A stretch of DNA of 64,000 nucleotides from an uncultured Ilumatobacter sp. (GCA_938091165.1 CALKNK010000002.1:1-64000), one strand, 5' to 3'. Shown: positions 51,647-61,723, counted from the stretch's first letter. The notes: generated by a model not told the origin, from the letters alone. Translations and numbers: made by a program.

Positions 51647-53008
51647 ATGAAACGAAAACGAATCGCTACAGCTCTCATAGCGGTCGCAGTTGGGATCGCT
51701 GCCTGCTCGTCGGGCGATGACAAAATTGCGGCACCAAAATCTGTCGCCGTCACAACTGTCGAGCCCGTCCCCTCTACTGAGACGCCGGACCCAGCTCCGG
51801 CTGTCACCTCGCCCAACTCAACCGTAGCGATTGTTGACCCTGTTGAAGCATCAACAATCGCCCAGGTCAACGACTACATTGCTCAGGCCGCCGCATTCGA
51901 CCAGGCCGGAGCCGACGTGCAATTTCCGACAGGCCTCACCTTCCAGGCAGGGGGCGCACCGGGATACTCGCGATACGTGTTCCGAGAACATTCTGAGGGT
52001 GTTGTGCCAACACTGGTCGAAGGCCCCCTTGTCGGGACAGTCCGCTGCCAGGACGAAGCCTTGCCGTGCTCGTTCCGCGAGCTGAGTGAGCTACACGAGT
52101 CGGGTAAACCAATTCCTCCGGGGTTGGCGTTGTCGACTGACGAATTGGCCGAACTAGTCACTCAGTTGACCTCACTCAATGAATTTGCCGAAGCACACCG
52201 CGACGTAAACTCGGCATGCGCTGCTGGCTTCGTCAGCGACCGCATTCAGACGGCCAATATGGGCTCGCACTTCTACAACATCAGTTGGATCGCCGACGGT
52301 TTTGACCCGGGCCGCCCGGAGATCCTGCTCTACGCCAAGGCTGACGGCACGATGGCCGACGGGGCGCTTGACCAATGCAAGGACGGTAAGTGGACCGGTG
52401 AACCGATGAGCCTTGTAGGTACGGCCTTCATCATCCCGCCGGAGGTGATTGGCAATGAGCACCCGGAGACTTTTGCCGGCCCGCTCGACAACTGGCACAT
52501 CCACTACAACCTTTGCCGCGGTAACGCTCAGGGACGCGATACGTTCTTACCGAGAACAGAGTGCGAGGCCCAGGGTGGCAACTTCTCCGAAGCATTAGGT
52601 TGGATGTTGCACGCCTGGGTGGCCAATGATTTCGATAATCAACTCGGTGTGTTCGGCATGTGGAACGCATCAATCGCTCCAGTCGCCGACGCAGCTGCGA
52701 TTCGTGACAGCAGAAAGGTTCAGGGATCAGACTTTCCCGACGGCGCTCAGCAGTCGTTGATTGCCGACTTCTTGTACAGCGGCGAGTTGTCGGTGAGACC
52801 AGGTCAGCCATTGTTCTTCAACAATGTGGACGTCGTTCCACACACGGTCACAGCCGGCACTCCCGATTCGCCCGTACTCTCTGACTTCGACTCCGGCCTT
52901 CTTACTCCAGGCAGCAACTATGCGATCAGCTTCGACAAGCCCGGCAACTACAGTTTGTTCTGCACGCTGCACCCCGACATGGTCGCTCAGGTCATCGTCT
53001 CTAACTGA
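51647..53008 (+). CDS. Lipoprotein with C-terminal cupredoxin domain
   Basis: 453 residues from ATG 51647 (MKRKRIATAL). The signal ends in lipobox GIAACSS (Cys near residue 20), followed by a Pro/Thr-rich linker. A middle domain is rich in His (MGSHFYN, DNWHIHYNLC, GWMLHAWVAN) and may bind a metal. The C-terminal 80 residues look like a plastocyanin-type cupredoxin: VVPHTVTAGT provides the first His, and YSLFCTLHPDM provides Cys, His and Met, the blue-copper ligand set. It would be a cell-surface copper protein, possibly in electron transfer. No known full-length family was recognised. Confidence 0.75.
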   Translation: MKRKRIATALIAVAVGIAACSSGDDKIAAPKSVAVTTVEPVPSTETPDPAPAVTSPNSTVAIVDPVEASTIAQVNDYIAQAAAFDQAGADVQFPTGLTFQAGGAPGYSRYVFREHSEGVVPTLVEGPLVGTVRCQDEALPCSFRELSELHESGKPIPPGLALSTDELAELVTQLTSLNEFAEAHRDVNSACAAGFVSDRIQTANMGSHFYNISWIADGFDPGRPEILLYAKADGTMADGALDQCKDGKWTGEPMSLVGTAFIIPPEVIGNEHPETFAGPLDNWHIHYNLCRGNAQGRDTFLPRTECEAQGGNFSEALGWMLHAWVANDFDNQLGVFGMWNASIAPVADAAAIRDSRKVQGSDFPDGAQQSLIADFLYSGELSVRPGQPLFFNNVDVVPHTVTAGTPDSPVLSDFDSGLLTPGSNYAISFDKPGNYSLFCTLHPDMVAQVIVSN

Positions 53009-53087
53009 AACTAGTTGGTAGCGAGCACAATCACGTTGGACCTCATATGGGCCGTCGCACTGTCACCCTGCTGGGTCGCCAGCTACC

Positions 53088-53963
53088 GTGGCAGATGTGC
53101 TGACCAGTGATCAAATTGCCCGGTACAACGCAGATGGCTTTCTTGTGCTGCCTGACTTTGTGTCACTAGATGACTGTGCTCGGCTCCGTAAACGGGCGAA
53201 TGAGATCGTTGAAGGATGGGAGCCGAGCGAAGAACGGTCAATTTTTACGACGAATCAACAGGAACGTGTATCCAATGGCGAATTCCTGGCTAGTGGAGCA
53301 TCTACGTGGTGTTTTTTTGAGGAGGAAGCATTCAACTCCGATGGAGTACTGGTCCAGGCCAAAGAACTGTCGATCAACAAAATCGGTCACGCTCAGCACG
53401 ACACCGATGAAGAGTTCAAACGATTCGCCTACAACCCCGCCATCGGCGAAGTGGCGCGAGCAGTTGGGATGCCCGACCCGCTCGCGCTCCAGTCGATGTA
53501 CATCTTCAAGCAACCGCGAATCGGTGGCGAAGTAGGCGTGCATCAGGACGCGACTTTCTTGTACACCAACCCGATCACGGTCACTGGCTTTTGGTTTGCC
53601 ATTGAGGACGCCACCATCGACAATGGCTGTCTTTGGGCCGTACCCGGGACGCACCGCGGTCCGTTGTACGAGTTGTTCAAGCGCAACCAACTCGATGACC
53701 CCGTCGCAGCAGACGGCACAACAATGGAGACTCTCGAAACAGAACCGCCACCAGGTCCCGATTCCCCTGGTGCCGCTCCGCTCGAAGTTAAGGCGGGCAC
53801 ACTGATCGTCCTCCATGGACTGCTCCCCCACTGGTCCGGTGTCAATCGTTCCGGCCTCAGCCGCCACGCCTACAGCCTTCACTGCATCGACAGCTCCGCC
53901 GATTACCCCGAGTGGAACTGGCTCCAACGCCCCGCCGAATTTCCCCTCCGCCAACTGCGCTGA
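53088..53963 (+). CDS. Phytanoyl-CoA dioxygenase (PhyH) family protein
   Basis: 291 residues from GTG 53088. The iron-binding HxD is seen as GVHQDATFLYT near residue 149, and the distal His in LPHWSGVNRSG near residue 244. An Arg that would bind 2-oxoglutarate follows in SRHAYSLH. These Fe(II)/2-oxoglutarate enzymes hydroxylate fatty acyl-CoA or other small molecules. The substrate is unknown. It lies 79 bases after the cupredoxin gene on the same strand. Confidence 0.88.
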   Translation: MADVLTSDQIARYNADGFLVLPDFVSLDDCARLRKRANEIVEGWEPSEERSIFTTNQQERVSNGEFLASGASTWCFFEEEAFNSDGVLVQAKELSINKIGHAQHDTDEEFKRFAYNPAIGEVARAVGMPDPLALQSMYIFKQPRIGGEVGVHQDATFLYTNPITVTGFWFAIEDATIDNGCLWAVPGTHRGPLYELFKRNQLDDPVAADGTTMETLETEPPPGPDSPGAAPLEVKAGTLIVLHGLLPHWSGVNRSGLSRHAYSLHCIDSSADYPEWNWLQRPAEFPLRQLR

Positions 53964-54339
53964 ACTAAGGCGACACAAAAGCGAAAGTCCGTTCGACGAT
54001 TTAGCCCAGCACTGGGCGCTGTACCAGCCGATGTTTGCCCGTTATCTGAACATGTTGTTTAAACCTCGAAGCAGCACCGGACCCGGTACGAGGGGTTGCT
54101 CGTCAGTCGAAAGAGGCAATGAGTTCAGTGCCTCCGCAACCGTCGAAGATTCACCCAAGGAAACATGACGACCGTGCCGCGATTCTCTCCGCCTGTTCAA
54201 CATAGGAAGCTTCGGGTTGAAGAGGCACACCCAGCGAGCCTGCCCGTCTGCCGATCATGCCTCCCCCAGTCATCACCTTCCACGACGACTTGGTACCTGG
54301 CACGAGGTCGTCCTGCGTAGGCGTCGGTAACGTAGGAGA
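53964..54339. other. Intergenic interval without a recognised gene
   Basis: I see no convincing gene on either strand in this stretch of about 376 bases. All open frames are short and their products look like shadow sequence. It must contain the promoter of the adenosine deaminase gene, and a TAGGAGA ribosome-binding site stands 5 bases before its ATG. No terminator hairpin, repeat or RNA gene was recognised. Confidence 0.5.
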
Positions 54340-55422
54340 ATGTTGACGGCTGATCGCATTGCCCAGGCTCCGAAGGTGCTCCTACACGATCATCTCGACG
54401 GTGGATTGCGGCCATCCACAGTCATCGAACTCGCAGAGGAGTACGGCTACGACGGGCTGCCGACAACTGATATCGACGACATCGGCGAGTGGTTCAACAA
54501 GGGCGCCAAGCGCAACGACTTGGTGCTTTACCTCGAGACGTTCGCTCACACCGGCGCCGTGATGCAGCACCGCGACGCCATCGAGCGCGTTGCCTTTGAG
54601 TGTGCTCAAGACCTCGCCGTCGACAACGTTGTGTATGCCGAGGTCCGTTTTGCTCCCGAGCTACACCTCGAAAAGGGCCTGACACTTGACGAAGTGGTTG
54701 AAGCGGTGCTCGCCGGATTCGAACGTGGCTCAGCAGGCACTGATCTGACAATCTACGCACTTATAGATGCCATGCGCCAGGCTGCCCGCAGCAGTGAGAT
54801 CGCTGAGCTCGCTATTCGTTATCGCGATCACGGCGTCGTCGGATTCGACATAGCTGGGCCCGAAGCCGGATTCCCGCCCACTCGCCACCTCGACGCGTTC
54901 CATCTGATCAACCGCGAGAACTTCCACTCGACCATCCACGCTGGCGAAGCCTTCGGGCTTCCTTCAATCTGGGAGGCGGTGCAGTTCTGTGGCGCCGAGC
55001 GGCTCGGCCACGGTGTGCGGCTCGTCGACGACATTGAGGTCGATGCGGAGGGCAACGCCACGCTTGGCCGCCTTGCGAGTTACATTCGCGACCGACGAAT
55101 CTGCCTTGAGGTGTGCCCCACTTCCAATGTCAACACCGGTGTTGCTCGAACAATTGCCGACCATCCGATTGGCATGTTGCGCCGTCTACAGTTTCGGGTC
55201 ACGGTTAACACCGATAACCGGTTGATGAGTAACACGACGATGACCAACGAAATGCTTGAGCTACAGAGGGCATTCGGCTGGGGCCTTGACGATTTCCAGT
55301 GGATTACTGTCAATGCAATGAAGTCCGCCTTTGCGCCATTCCCGGAACGGTTGAGGCTGATCAACGGCATCATCAAGCCGCGATACTCGGTCCTCAAGTC
55401 CGAGTCTGATCTCGGAAGCTGA
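54340..55422 (+). CDS. add: Adenosine deaminase
   Basis: 360 residues from ATG 54340. The zinc-binding N-terminal motif is HDHLDGG (His residues near 15 and 17), with the FHSTIHAGEAFG segment near residue 190 and the C-terminal TVNTDN motif near residue 288 (Asp near 290). It converts adenosine or deoxyadenosine to inosine or deoxyinosine and ammonia in the cytoplasm. Its place after the nucleoside ABC importer and just before upp gives a coherent salvage role. The next gene starts 10 bases later. Confidence 0.93.
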   Translation: MLTADRIAQAPKVLLHDHLDGGLRPSTVIELAEEYGYDGLPTTDIDDIGEWFNKGAKRNDLVLYLETFAHTGAVMQHRDAIERVAFECAQDLAVDNVVYAEVRFAPELHLEKGLTLDEVVEAVLAGFERGSAGTDLTIYALIDAMRQAARSSEIAELAIRYRDHGVVGFDIAGPEAGFPPTRHLDAFHLINRENFHSTIHAGEAFGLPSIWEAVQFCGAERLGHGVRLVDDIEVDAEGNATLGRLASYIRDRRICLEVCPTSNVNTGVARTIADHPIGMLRRLQFRVTVNTDNRLMSNTTMTNEMLELQRAFGWGLDDFQWITVNAMKSAFAPFPERLRLINGIIKPRYSVLKSESDLGS

Positions 55423-55432
55423 GGAGCTAGTC

Positions 55433-56068
55433 ATGACCGTCGTAACCGTTGTTGCCGACCATCCACTCGTTCTTGACTCCCTCGCTCGCATCCGCGATGT
55501 CAAGACACCCAATGCTCTTTTTCGCCAGAACTTGGAACGCATCGGCACGCTCTTAATCGCCGAGGCCACGCGGACACTGCCCACAGTGTCGGGCAATGTA
55601 ACCACACCGCTCGCCGACGCTGCTGCGGAGCGGATCGCCGTGCAGCCGGTCATCGTGCCAATTCTGCGCGCTGGCCTCGGCTTCCTGCGCCCGGCGCAAG
55701 AGTTGCTGCCCGACGCCGACATCGGCTTTATCGGCATCGCTCGCAACGAAGAGACCCACGAACCTGAGCCATACGTCAACAAGCTTCCGCAGAATATCGG
55801 CGAACGTCCGGTCATCGTTGTCGATCCGATGCTCGCAACCGGTGGCTCGCTCGTCCACACCTTGCGACTCCTCGTCGAGCGCGGCGCGCGGCAACCAATG
55901 ACCGTGATTGTCGCACTGGCGGCGCCCGAAGGCATCGCTGCCGTCGAAGCATCTGGCATCGACGTCACGCTCTTTACCGCCGTGATTGACGACCGCTTAG
56001 ACTACAACGCCTACATCGTCCCCGGATTAGGCGACGCCGGGGACCGTCAGTTCGGCACACCGGCGTAG
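55433..56068 (+). CDS. upp: Uracil phosphoribosyltransferase
   Basis: 211 residues, the normal length. The PRPP loop is VVDPMLATGGSLVHTL near residue 125, the PVIVPILRAGLGF segment near residue 72 is typical of Upp, and the C-terminal YIVPGLGDAGDRQFGT matches the uracil-binding end. It makes UMP from uracil and PRPP. It is probably cotranscribed with adenosine deaminase. Its stop lies 3 bases from the convergent mutase stop. Confidence 0.95.
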   Translation: MTVVTVVADHPLVLDSLARIRDVKTPNALFRQNLERIGTLLIAEATRTLPTVSGNVTTPLADAAAERIAVQPVIVPILRAGLGFLRPAQELLPDADIGFIGIARNEETHEPEPYVNKLPQNIGERPVIVVDPMLATGGSLVHTLRLLVERGARQPMTVIVALAAPEGIAAVEASGIDVTLFTAVIDDRLDYNAYIVPGLGDAGDRQFGTPA

Positions 56069-56071
56069 CCG

Positions 56072-57709
56072 CTACAAAGCGAGCGCCTGAAGGAGACGGT
56101 CAAGTTCAGCCAGATCGAAATCGACTGCTTCACCGTAGAGCTTCACCTTTGGCTCGGTGCCGCTCGGCCGGATTTGAAGCCGAATGTCCCCGGTCAGAAT
56201 GAGGCGGACCAGATTCGCCTCGGGATATGACGTAACCGACTCGACGGCAACGCCACCTATCTTCGATGGCGGTGACGCTTCGATCGACTGAACCCACTTG
56301 GCGCCGGCAGCGGGCGGCATCCGCACCGACAGCTCACTCGTCACGTAGCGGCCGAATTGGTCTGCGATTGCTTCAAGGCGACCTTGGATCGTGATGCCAT
56401 CGTGCTCTGCGAGAGCAGCAATCTCTGCCATCAGGACTGCTGCGGTGACGCCGTCCTTGTCGAGCGGCCGGGGGGCAACGAGGTACCCAAGTGCCTGCTC
56501 ATAGCCGAACACAAAGCGCTGTCCGACTGCAGCCCGCTCGGCGGCAATGCGCCCAATCCACTTAAATCCAGTGAAGGTCTCCACGCTGTGCACGCCGTGC
56601 GCTTCGGCCATCCGGGTGAGCAACGACGACGACACCAGCGTGGTCACGACAAGACGATCATCGCCGGCGGTGTGACGCAAAATGTGGTCAGCGAACAGCC
56701 ATCCGATTTCGTCCCCACTGAGCTTGCGCCATGATGACCCGACGGCACTGTCTCGGGTGTCAGGAATTGCAACACCGAGTCGATCGGCATCTGGATCGTT
56801 CGCTAAGGCGACCACGGCACCGCTTGATCGCGCAGCTGCAAGTAGTAGGTCCATGGCCCCAGGCTCTTCAGGGTTAGGAAACGAGACCGTGGGGAATGTG
56901 CCGTCCGGTTCCTGCTGCTCCGCTACGACTACCGGGGGATCGAAACCAGCTGCCGTGAACGCCGCAGCGACGGTGTCGCCGCCGACACCGTGCATTGCGG
57001 TGTACGCAATCTGGACGCCAGAAACTTCTGGCCGAAGTCGGACCCGGGAGGCCGCTGCCACGTACGCCGCACTCCATGAGGTGTCAAGCCGAGAAATGAG
57101 GGCATCGTCCTCGGCCGCGATTGAGATGTCGAGCGGATCGAAGTCCCCGATGAGCGCAGCAATTTCCGTATCGATCGGGGTGACGATCTGCGATCCGGTC
57201 TCAAGAAACACCTTGTAACCATTGTCGGTTGGCGGGTTGTGCGACGCTGTCACTACTACGCCGGCTGCGGCATTGAGGCCCGTAATTGACCAGGCAAGAA
57301 CCGGCGTGGGCTGCACCCCGGGATGCAACATCGACTTGATTCCCATTGCTGCTAGAACGCGTGCCGTATCGATGGCGAACACGTTGCTCTTATGTCGGGC
57401 GTCGTGAGCGATAACCACTCCCCTCTCGGCAGCATTGTCAACGCTGTTGAGGAGCCATCGGCCGAGGCCCGCTGCAGCCTGACGAACCACGAGACGATTC
57501 ATTCGCATCGGGCCGGCAGCAACCGCTGCACGCAGTCCAGCAGTGCCGAATTGCAGACGTCCAGAAAAGCGTTCGGCGAGTTCGTCCGTTTGGCCGCCCT
57601 CCCCTGTGACGATCAGCTCAGCGAGCTCGGTGCGAATATCGCCGTCAGGCTCGGCTTCGAGCCAGCTGCGGGCAGTGTCGAGCAGCAACGTTTCAGGCAG
57701 GTCACCCAT
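56072..57709 (-). CDS. Phosphohexomutase/phosphopentomutase-like enzyme (alpha-D-phosphohexomutase superfamily)
   Basis: 545 residues from ATG 57709 (MGDLPETL). The catalytic phosphoserine loop is VTASHNPPTDNGYKV (near residue 150), the metal-binding loop is NDPDADRLGVAIP (near residue 300), the sugar-binding loop is in VETFTGFKWIG and the phosphate-binding loop is RPSGTEPKVKLYGE at the end. The length fits PgcA/phosphopentomutase-type PgmB enzymes. In this nucleoside salvage setting, interconversion of ribose-1- and ribose-5-phosphate is attractive, but glucose phosphate is equally possible. It overlaps the kinase gene by 8 bases. Confidence 0.9.
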   Translation of the reverse strand: MGDLPETLLLDTARSWLEAEPDGDIRTELAELIVTGEGGQTDELAERFSGRLQFGTAGLRAAVAAGPMRMNRLVVRQAAAGLGRWLLNSVDNAAERGVVIAHDARHKSNVFAIDTARVLAAMGIKSMLHPGVQPTPVLAWSITGLNAAAGVVVTASHNPPTDNGYKVFLETGSQIVTPIDTEIAALIGDFDPLDISIAAEDDALISRLDTSWSAAYVAAASRVRLRPEVSGVQIAYTAMHGVGGDTVAAAFTAAGFDPPVVVAEQQEPDGTFPTVSFPNPEEPGAMDLLLAAARSSGAVVALANDPDADRLGVAIPDTRDSAVGSSWRKLSGDEIGWLFADHILRHTAGDDRLVVTTLVSSSLLTRMAEAHGVHSVETFTGFKWIGRIAAERAAVGQRFVFGYEQALGYLVAPRPLDKDGVTAAVLMAEIAALAEHDGITIQGRLEAIADQFGRYVTSELSVRMPPAAGAKWVQSIEASPPSKIGGVAVESVTSYPEANLVRLILTGDIRLQIRPSGTEPKVKLYGEAVDFDLAELDRLLQALAL

Positions 57710-58733
57710 CGGGCAGAAGAGTATGCAAGTCGACCAGAGGTCGCGGGCCGACGTGCGAAATAACCTCCGCCGCTGCGATCGAGCCGATTTCGCCGCACTT
57801 GGTGAGTGGCAATCCCGATGTGAGACCAAAGAGAAAGCCAGCGGCGAACAGGTCTCCAGCACCAGTGGTGTCAAGTACGCGATCAACCGGCTGAGCCGGC
57901 ACCTTGATTTGTTCGTTGCCGACCACTATGACGCAGCCATCCGCACCGGCTGTGATCACCGCTAAGCCGCATTCACGTCCCACCGTCTTGAGTGCTTCGT
58001 CCAGCTCATCGACTTCGTAAAGCGACTGAATCTCGTCGGCATTGCCGAACAAAATGTCGACACTGTCCTGCACCAATGATCGAAAATCAACTCGATGTCG
58101 ATCCACGCAAAACGAGTCTGACAGGGTGAGCGAGACCTGGCGACCGTTCGCGTGCGCCACCGTTGCGGCATGCCGGAACGCAGCCTTTGCGTCGTCGCGA
58201 TCGAAGAGATACCCCTCCATGTAGAGCACGGCGCCCGAGGCGATAGCGATGTCATCAAGGTCGTTGATGTTGAGGGAGCTCGACACTCCGAGATACGTGT
58301 TCATCGTGCGTTCCGCATCAGGAGTAACAACGATGACGCACCGCCCGGTGGGTGTGCCGTGATCGACACCACCGCCATGGAAAGGCACGCCAACGGCTCG
58401 CATGTCGTGGCCGAACACATCACCGAGGTCATCGTGATTGACCTTGCCGATGTAACACGCCGTTCCACCGAGGCTGGCGACTCCCACCATCGTGTTAGCC
58501 GCCGACCCGCCACTCATCTCAACCGAAGCTCCCAGCGCAGCGTAAAGCTCGACGGCACGATCAGTTTCGATCAGCGTCATGGACCCCTTGGTGAGGTCCT
58601 GAGCGTCAAGAAACTCCTCAGATGCATAGGCAATGACATCGACGAGCGCATTTCCAATACCGACGACGGCGAACTGCGGTGCAGTGGCACCTGAAGCGCT
58701 ATCTGCAGCCGGGGGCAGGTTCGTTGCGGACAC
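57702..58733 (-). CDS. PfkB family kinase, probable adenosine kinase
   Basis: 343 residues from GTG 58733. It has the sugar/nucleoside-kinase substrate motif (GNALVDVIAYA near residue 28, MSGGSAANTMVGVASLGG near residue 73) and the catalytic DTTGAGDLFAAGFLFG near residue 288, whose Asp is the base. Sequence pattern and length favour adenosine kinase over ribokinase, but inosine-guanosine kinase is also possible. It would make AMP from imported adenosine, in competition with the deaminase. It and the mutase are one operon, divergent by 33 bases from pepN. Confidence 0.85.
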   Translation of the reverse strand: MSATNLPPAADSASGATAPQFAVVGIGNALVDVIAYASEEFLDAQDLTKGSMTLIETDRAVELYAALGASVEMSGGSAANTMVGVASLGGTACYIGKVNHDDLGDVFGHDMRAVGVPFHGGGVDHGTPTGRCVIVVTPDAERTMNTYLGVSSSLNINDLDDIAIASGAVLYMEGYLFDRDDAKAAFRHAATVAHANGRQVSLTLSDSFCVDRHRVDFRSLVQDSVDILFGNADEIQSLYEVDELDEALKTVGRECGLAVITAGADGCVIVVGNEQIKVPAQPVDRVLDTTGAGDLFAAGFLFGLTSGLPLTKCGEIGSIAAAEVISHVGPRPLVDLHTLLPDG

Positions 58734-58766
58734 GAGCCTTTACGCTATCGCCGGTACCATCCCGGC

Positions 58767-61310
58767 ATGACAGCCTCTCCCTCGTCACCAGGCGGCCAAC
58801 TCGATCCGTATCGTCTTCCCGCCGATGTTGCGCCGTTGCGCTACGACGTCCAACTCACACCCCTCCTTGACGAAGCGTCGTTCAGCGGCACCGTGACCGT
58901 GCAGCTCAACGTCGCAGTCCCGACGACCACGCTCATCTTGAATGCTGCAGAGCTGGAGATCAGCTTGTGCCTAGTCAACGGTGCGCCAGCTGGCTTTACC
59001 GTCGACACTGAAACCGACCGACTATTCGTGCACACGGCAACCGAGTTGCCGACAGGTTCGGCCACACTCGCCGTCAAGTTCACCGGCATTCTCAACGACA
59101 AGCTGCGAGGGTTCTACCGCAGTACCTACACCAGCGCCGACGGTACCGAGCAAGTCATCGCCACGACCCAGATGCAGTCCACTGATTGTCGTCGGGTATT
59201 CCCCTGTTGGGACGAGCCCGAATACAAAGCCGTGTTTGGAATCACCCTCGATATCGCAGATGGACTCCAAGCCATCTCGAACGGACCGGAGATTGGCCGC
59301 ACAGCCAGTGGCGGGCGAACGACGATTCGTTTTGCCGACACCATGCTCATGAGCACGTACTTAGTGGCTTTTGTCGTCGGTCATCTCGAGATGACCGACA
59401 GCATCGACGTCAACGGCTCCCCCATGCGCCTTGTGCATGTGCCTGGCAAAGGACACCTAACTAACTTCGGTGAGGACGTCGGGGCGTTTTGCCTTCGCTG
59501 GTTCGAGGAGTACTACGGGATCCCTTACCCCAGCGACAAAATCGACCTGGCCGCCCTCCCTGACTTCGCTGCAGGAGCCATGGAGAACCTGGGATGCATC
59601 ACGTTCCGCGAGAGCTTGCTGCTCGTTGACCCGGCGACGAGCACCCAGAACGAGCAGCAGTTGGTCGCGGACGTGGTCGCACACGAACTCGCCCACATGT
59701 GGTTCGGCGACCTCGTCACGATGCGTTGGTGGAATGGCATCTGGTTGAACGAAGCATTCGCCACATTCATGGAGATCGCAGCATGTGATGCCTACCGACC
59801 TGACTGGGAGCGGTGGACCAGCTTCGGGATGGAACGCAGTGTTGCCTTCGATGTCGATGCGCTTGAGAACACTCGCTCGGTCGAATACGCGGTGCGTTCA
59901 CCTGCCGACTGCGAGGGCATGTTTGACGTGCTGACTTATCAAAAAGGTGGCGCCTTACTGCGAATGCTTGAGCAGTACCTCGGTGCAGATCGTTTCCGCG
60001 AAGGAGTCAGCCACTACCTGCGTGTGCATTCATACAACAACACGGAAACAAGTGACCTGTGGGACGCCATCGAAACCAGTTCCAGCGAACCCGTGCGGCG
60101 GATTATGGACTCGTGGATCTGGCAGCCCGGGTTCCCGCAAATTAGCGCGACGCTCGCCGCAGGCGACTCCGGCGTTGAGCTGACCCAACAGCGATTCCGC
60201 CTAGGTGAAACGCCCGACGATGCAGCAGACCAGATGTGGGTCGTACCGGTCCATGTGCGCAACGCCAACACCACCGTCACAGTCCTACTCGACAGTGAGA
60301 GCATTTTCGTACCACTCGTCGATCCTGCTACGTCGGTTGTCATTAATGCCGGCGGACATGGGTTCTTCCGAGTGAACTATGACAGCACCTTGCGCAGCCG
60401 CCTGACGGCTGATCTCGGCGAAATGAGTACCCTTGAGCGCTACAGCCTCGTTGACGATGCCTGGGCCGCAACCGTTGCTGGATCAATTACTGCTCCGGAC
60501 CTCCTGCAGTTTCTCGAAGGCTTCTCCGCTGAGCGTGAACATGCAGTCTGGCAGGCAGTGGTCAGTGCTCTCAATGGTCTCAGCCGCTTGGTAGGCGATG
60601 AGGCACGGCCAACGTTCGAATCGAGAGTTCGCAACCTAGTCCAACCTGCCCTCGACGAACTCGATGAGCCTCAAGCTGATCAGAGCGACCTCACTGCCAA
60701 GTTGCGAGGGCTGCTCCTGAAAACCGCCGGCACGCTCGGCAACGACGGATTGGTGATTGGTCTGTGTCGAGACTTGCTGAAACAGCCTGCGGGCCATGTC
60801 GACCCAGAGTTGGTCGCAGCAGCGACATCGGTGGTTGCTGCGCACGGCTGTGTGGAGGACTTCGAACGGCTGCAGAACGGATTCCTCGCCTCGTCTACTC
60901 CTCAGGAGCAACTGCGTCAGTTGTATGCACTTGCCGAGTTCGACGACGAAGCTCTCCTCCTGCGTGCCTGTGAGTTCGCCCTCAGCGGGAAAGTGAAGAC
61001 ACAGAACGCACCATTCTTGCTGCGTCTGGCCATGGGAAACCGTCGACACGGGGCTGCAGCGTGGGAGTTCGTAAAAGACCATTGGGATCAGGCCAACGCC
61101 GAATTCCCGACCAATACCATCGTGCGCATGGTCGATCCGGTCAAGCAGCTTGCTGCACCTGAGTTGGTCGCCGATGCTGCAGCATTCTTTGCTGAACATC
61201 CGATTCCGCAGGCAACGAAGACGCTCGATCAGATCCTTGAGCGGCAACGGATCAACGCTGCGTTCCTCGCCCGCGATGGCGTTGTCTTTGGTCAATCTCT
61301 AGCGACGTGA
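58767..61310 (+). CDS. pepN: Aminopeptidase N (M1 family)
   Basis: 847 residues. The M1 motifs are GAMENLGCI (near residue 271) and HELAHMWFGD (HExxH near residue 308) with the downstream Glu in WLNEAFATFME as the third zinc ligand. The N-terminal domain (VAPLRYDVQLTP) and the long helical C-terminal ERAP1-like domain are present. It removes N-terminal amino acids from peptides in the cytoplasm. The start lies just 33 bases from the divergent kinase start, so the two share a regulatory region. Confidence 0.94.
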   Translation: MTASPSSPGGQLDPYRLPADVAPLRYDVQLTPLLDEASFSGTVTVQLNVAVPTTTLILNAAELEISLCLVNGAPAGFTVDTETDRLFVHTATELPTGSATLAVKFTGILNDKLRGFYRSTYTSADGTEQVIATTQMQSTDCRRVFPCWDEPEYKAVFGITLDIADGLQAISNGPEIGRTASGGRTTIRFADTMLMSTYLVAFVVGHLEMTDSIDVNGSPMRLVHVPGKGHLTNFGEDVGAFCLRWFEEYYGIPYPSDKIDLAALPDFAAGAMENLGCITFRESLLLVDPATSTQNEQQLVADVVAHELAHMWFGDLVTMRWWNGIWLNEAFATFMEIAACDAYRPDWERWTSFGMERSVAFDVDALENTRSVEYAVRSPADCEGMFDVLTYQKGGALLRMLEQYLGADRFREGVSHYLRVHSYNNTETSDLWDAIETSSSEPVRRIMDSWIWQPGFPQISATLAAGDSGVELTQQRFRLGETPDDAADQMWVVPVHVRNANTTVTVLLDSESIFVPLVDPATSVVINAGGHGFFRVNYDSTLRSRLTADLGEMSTLERYSLVDDAWAATVAGSITAPDLLQFLEGFSAEREHAVWQAVVSALNGLSRLVGDEARPTFESRVRNLVQPALDELDEPQADQSDLTAKLRGLLLKTAGTLGNDGLVIGLCRDLLKQPAGHVDPELVAAATSVVAAHGCVEDFERLQNGFLASSTPQEQLRQLYALAEFDDEALLLRACEFALSGKVKTQNAPFLLRLAMGNRRHGAAAWEFVKDHWDQANAEFPTNTIVRMVDPVKQLAAPELVADAAAFFAEHPIPQATKTLDQILERQRINAAFLARDGVVFGQSLAT

Positions 61311-61589
61311 CGTTGACGCCCAGGCCGACCCTTCAGCTAGGTCGCGGATGGGCATTGGTGAGCCGGCGGTGGAAACGTCCGAGACAGACGCTTCTGTTGC
61401 TCGCGGTATGAAGAGCGACATCTACGGCTCAGTCCCGATGGGGCCCCGTCAGAATCGTGCACACCGGTAACTGATAGTCCCGCAACCTAAAGAAGCCGCG
61501 CAAGGCTTTGAAATAGCGCGAATTCGGAGCGCCGAAGAAAGCCAGAAATGATCTCTGAACTGGGAAAACGATGCGAGATTGACAACGAG
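61311..61589. other. Intergenic interval between pepN and tRNA-Ala
   Basis: No gene or RNA was recognised. A minus-strand frame of 72 codons here reads the 3' end of the tRNA as SIPLSSTR, a common artefact of translating tRNA genes, and was not kept. No integrase or repeat of the tRNA 3' end is seen, so there is no sign of an integrated element. Confidence 0.5.
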
Positions 61590-61662
<73 letters not shown>

Positions 61663-61723
61663 TAATTATCAGGGCAAGTGTACCGCTCCGGGTAACCGAA
61701 CAACGGGACGAGCACTGTCGCAC

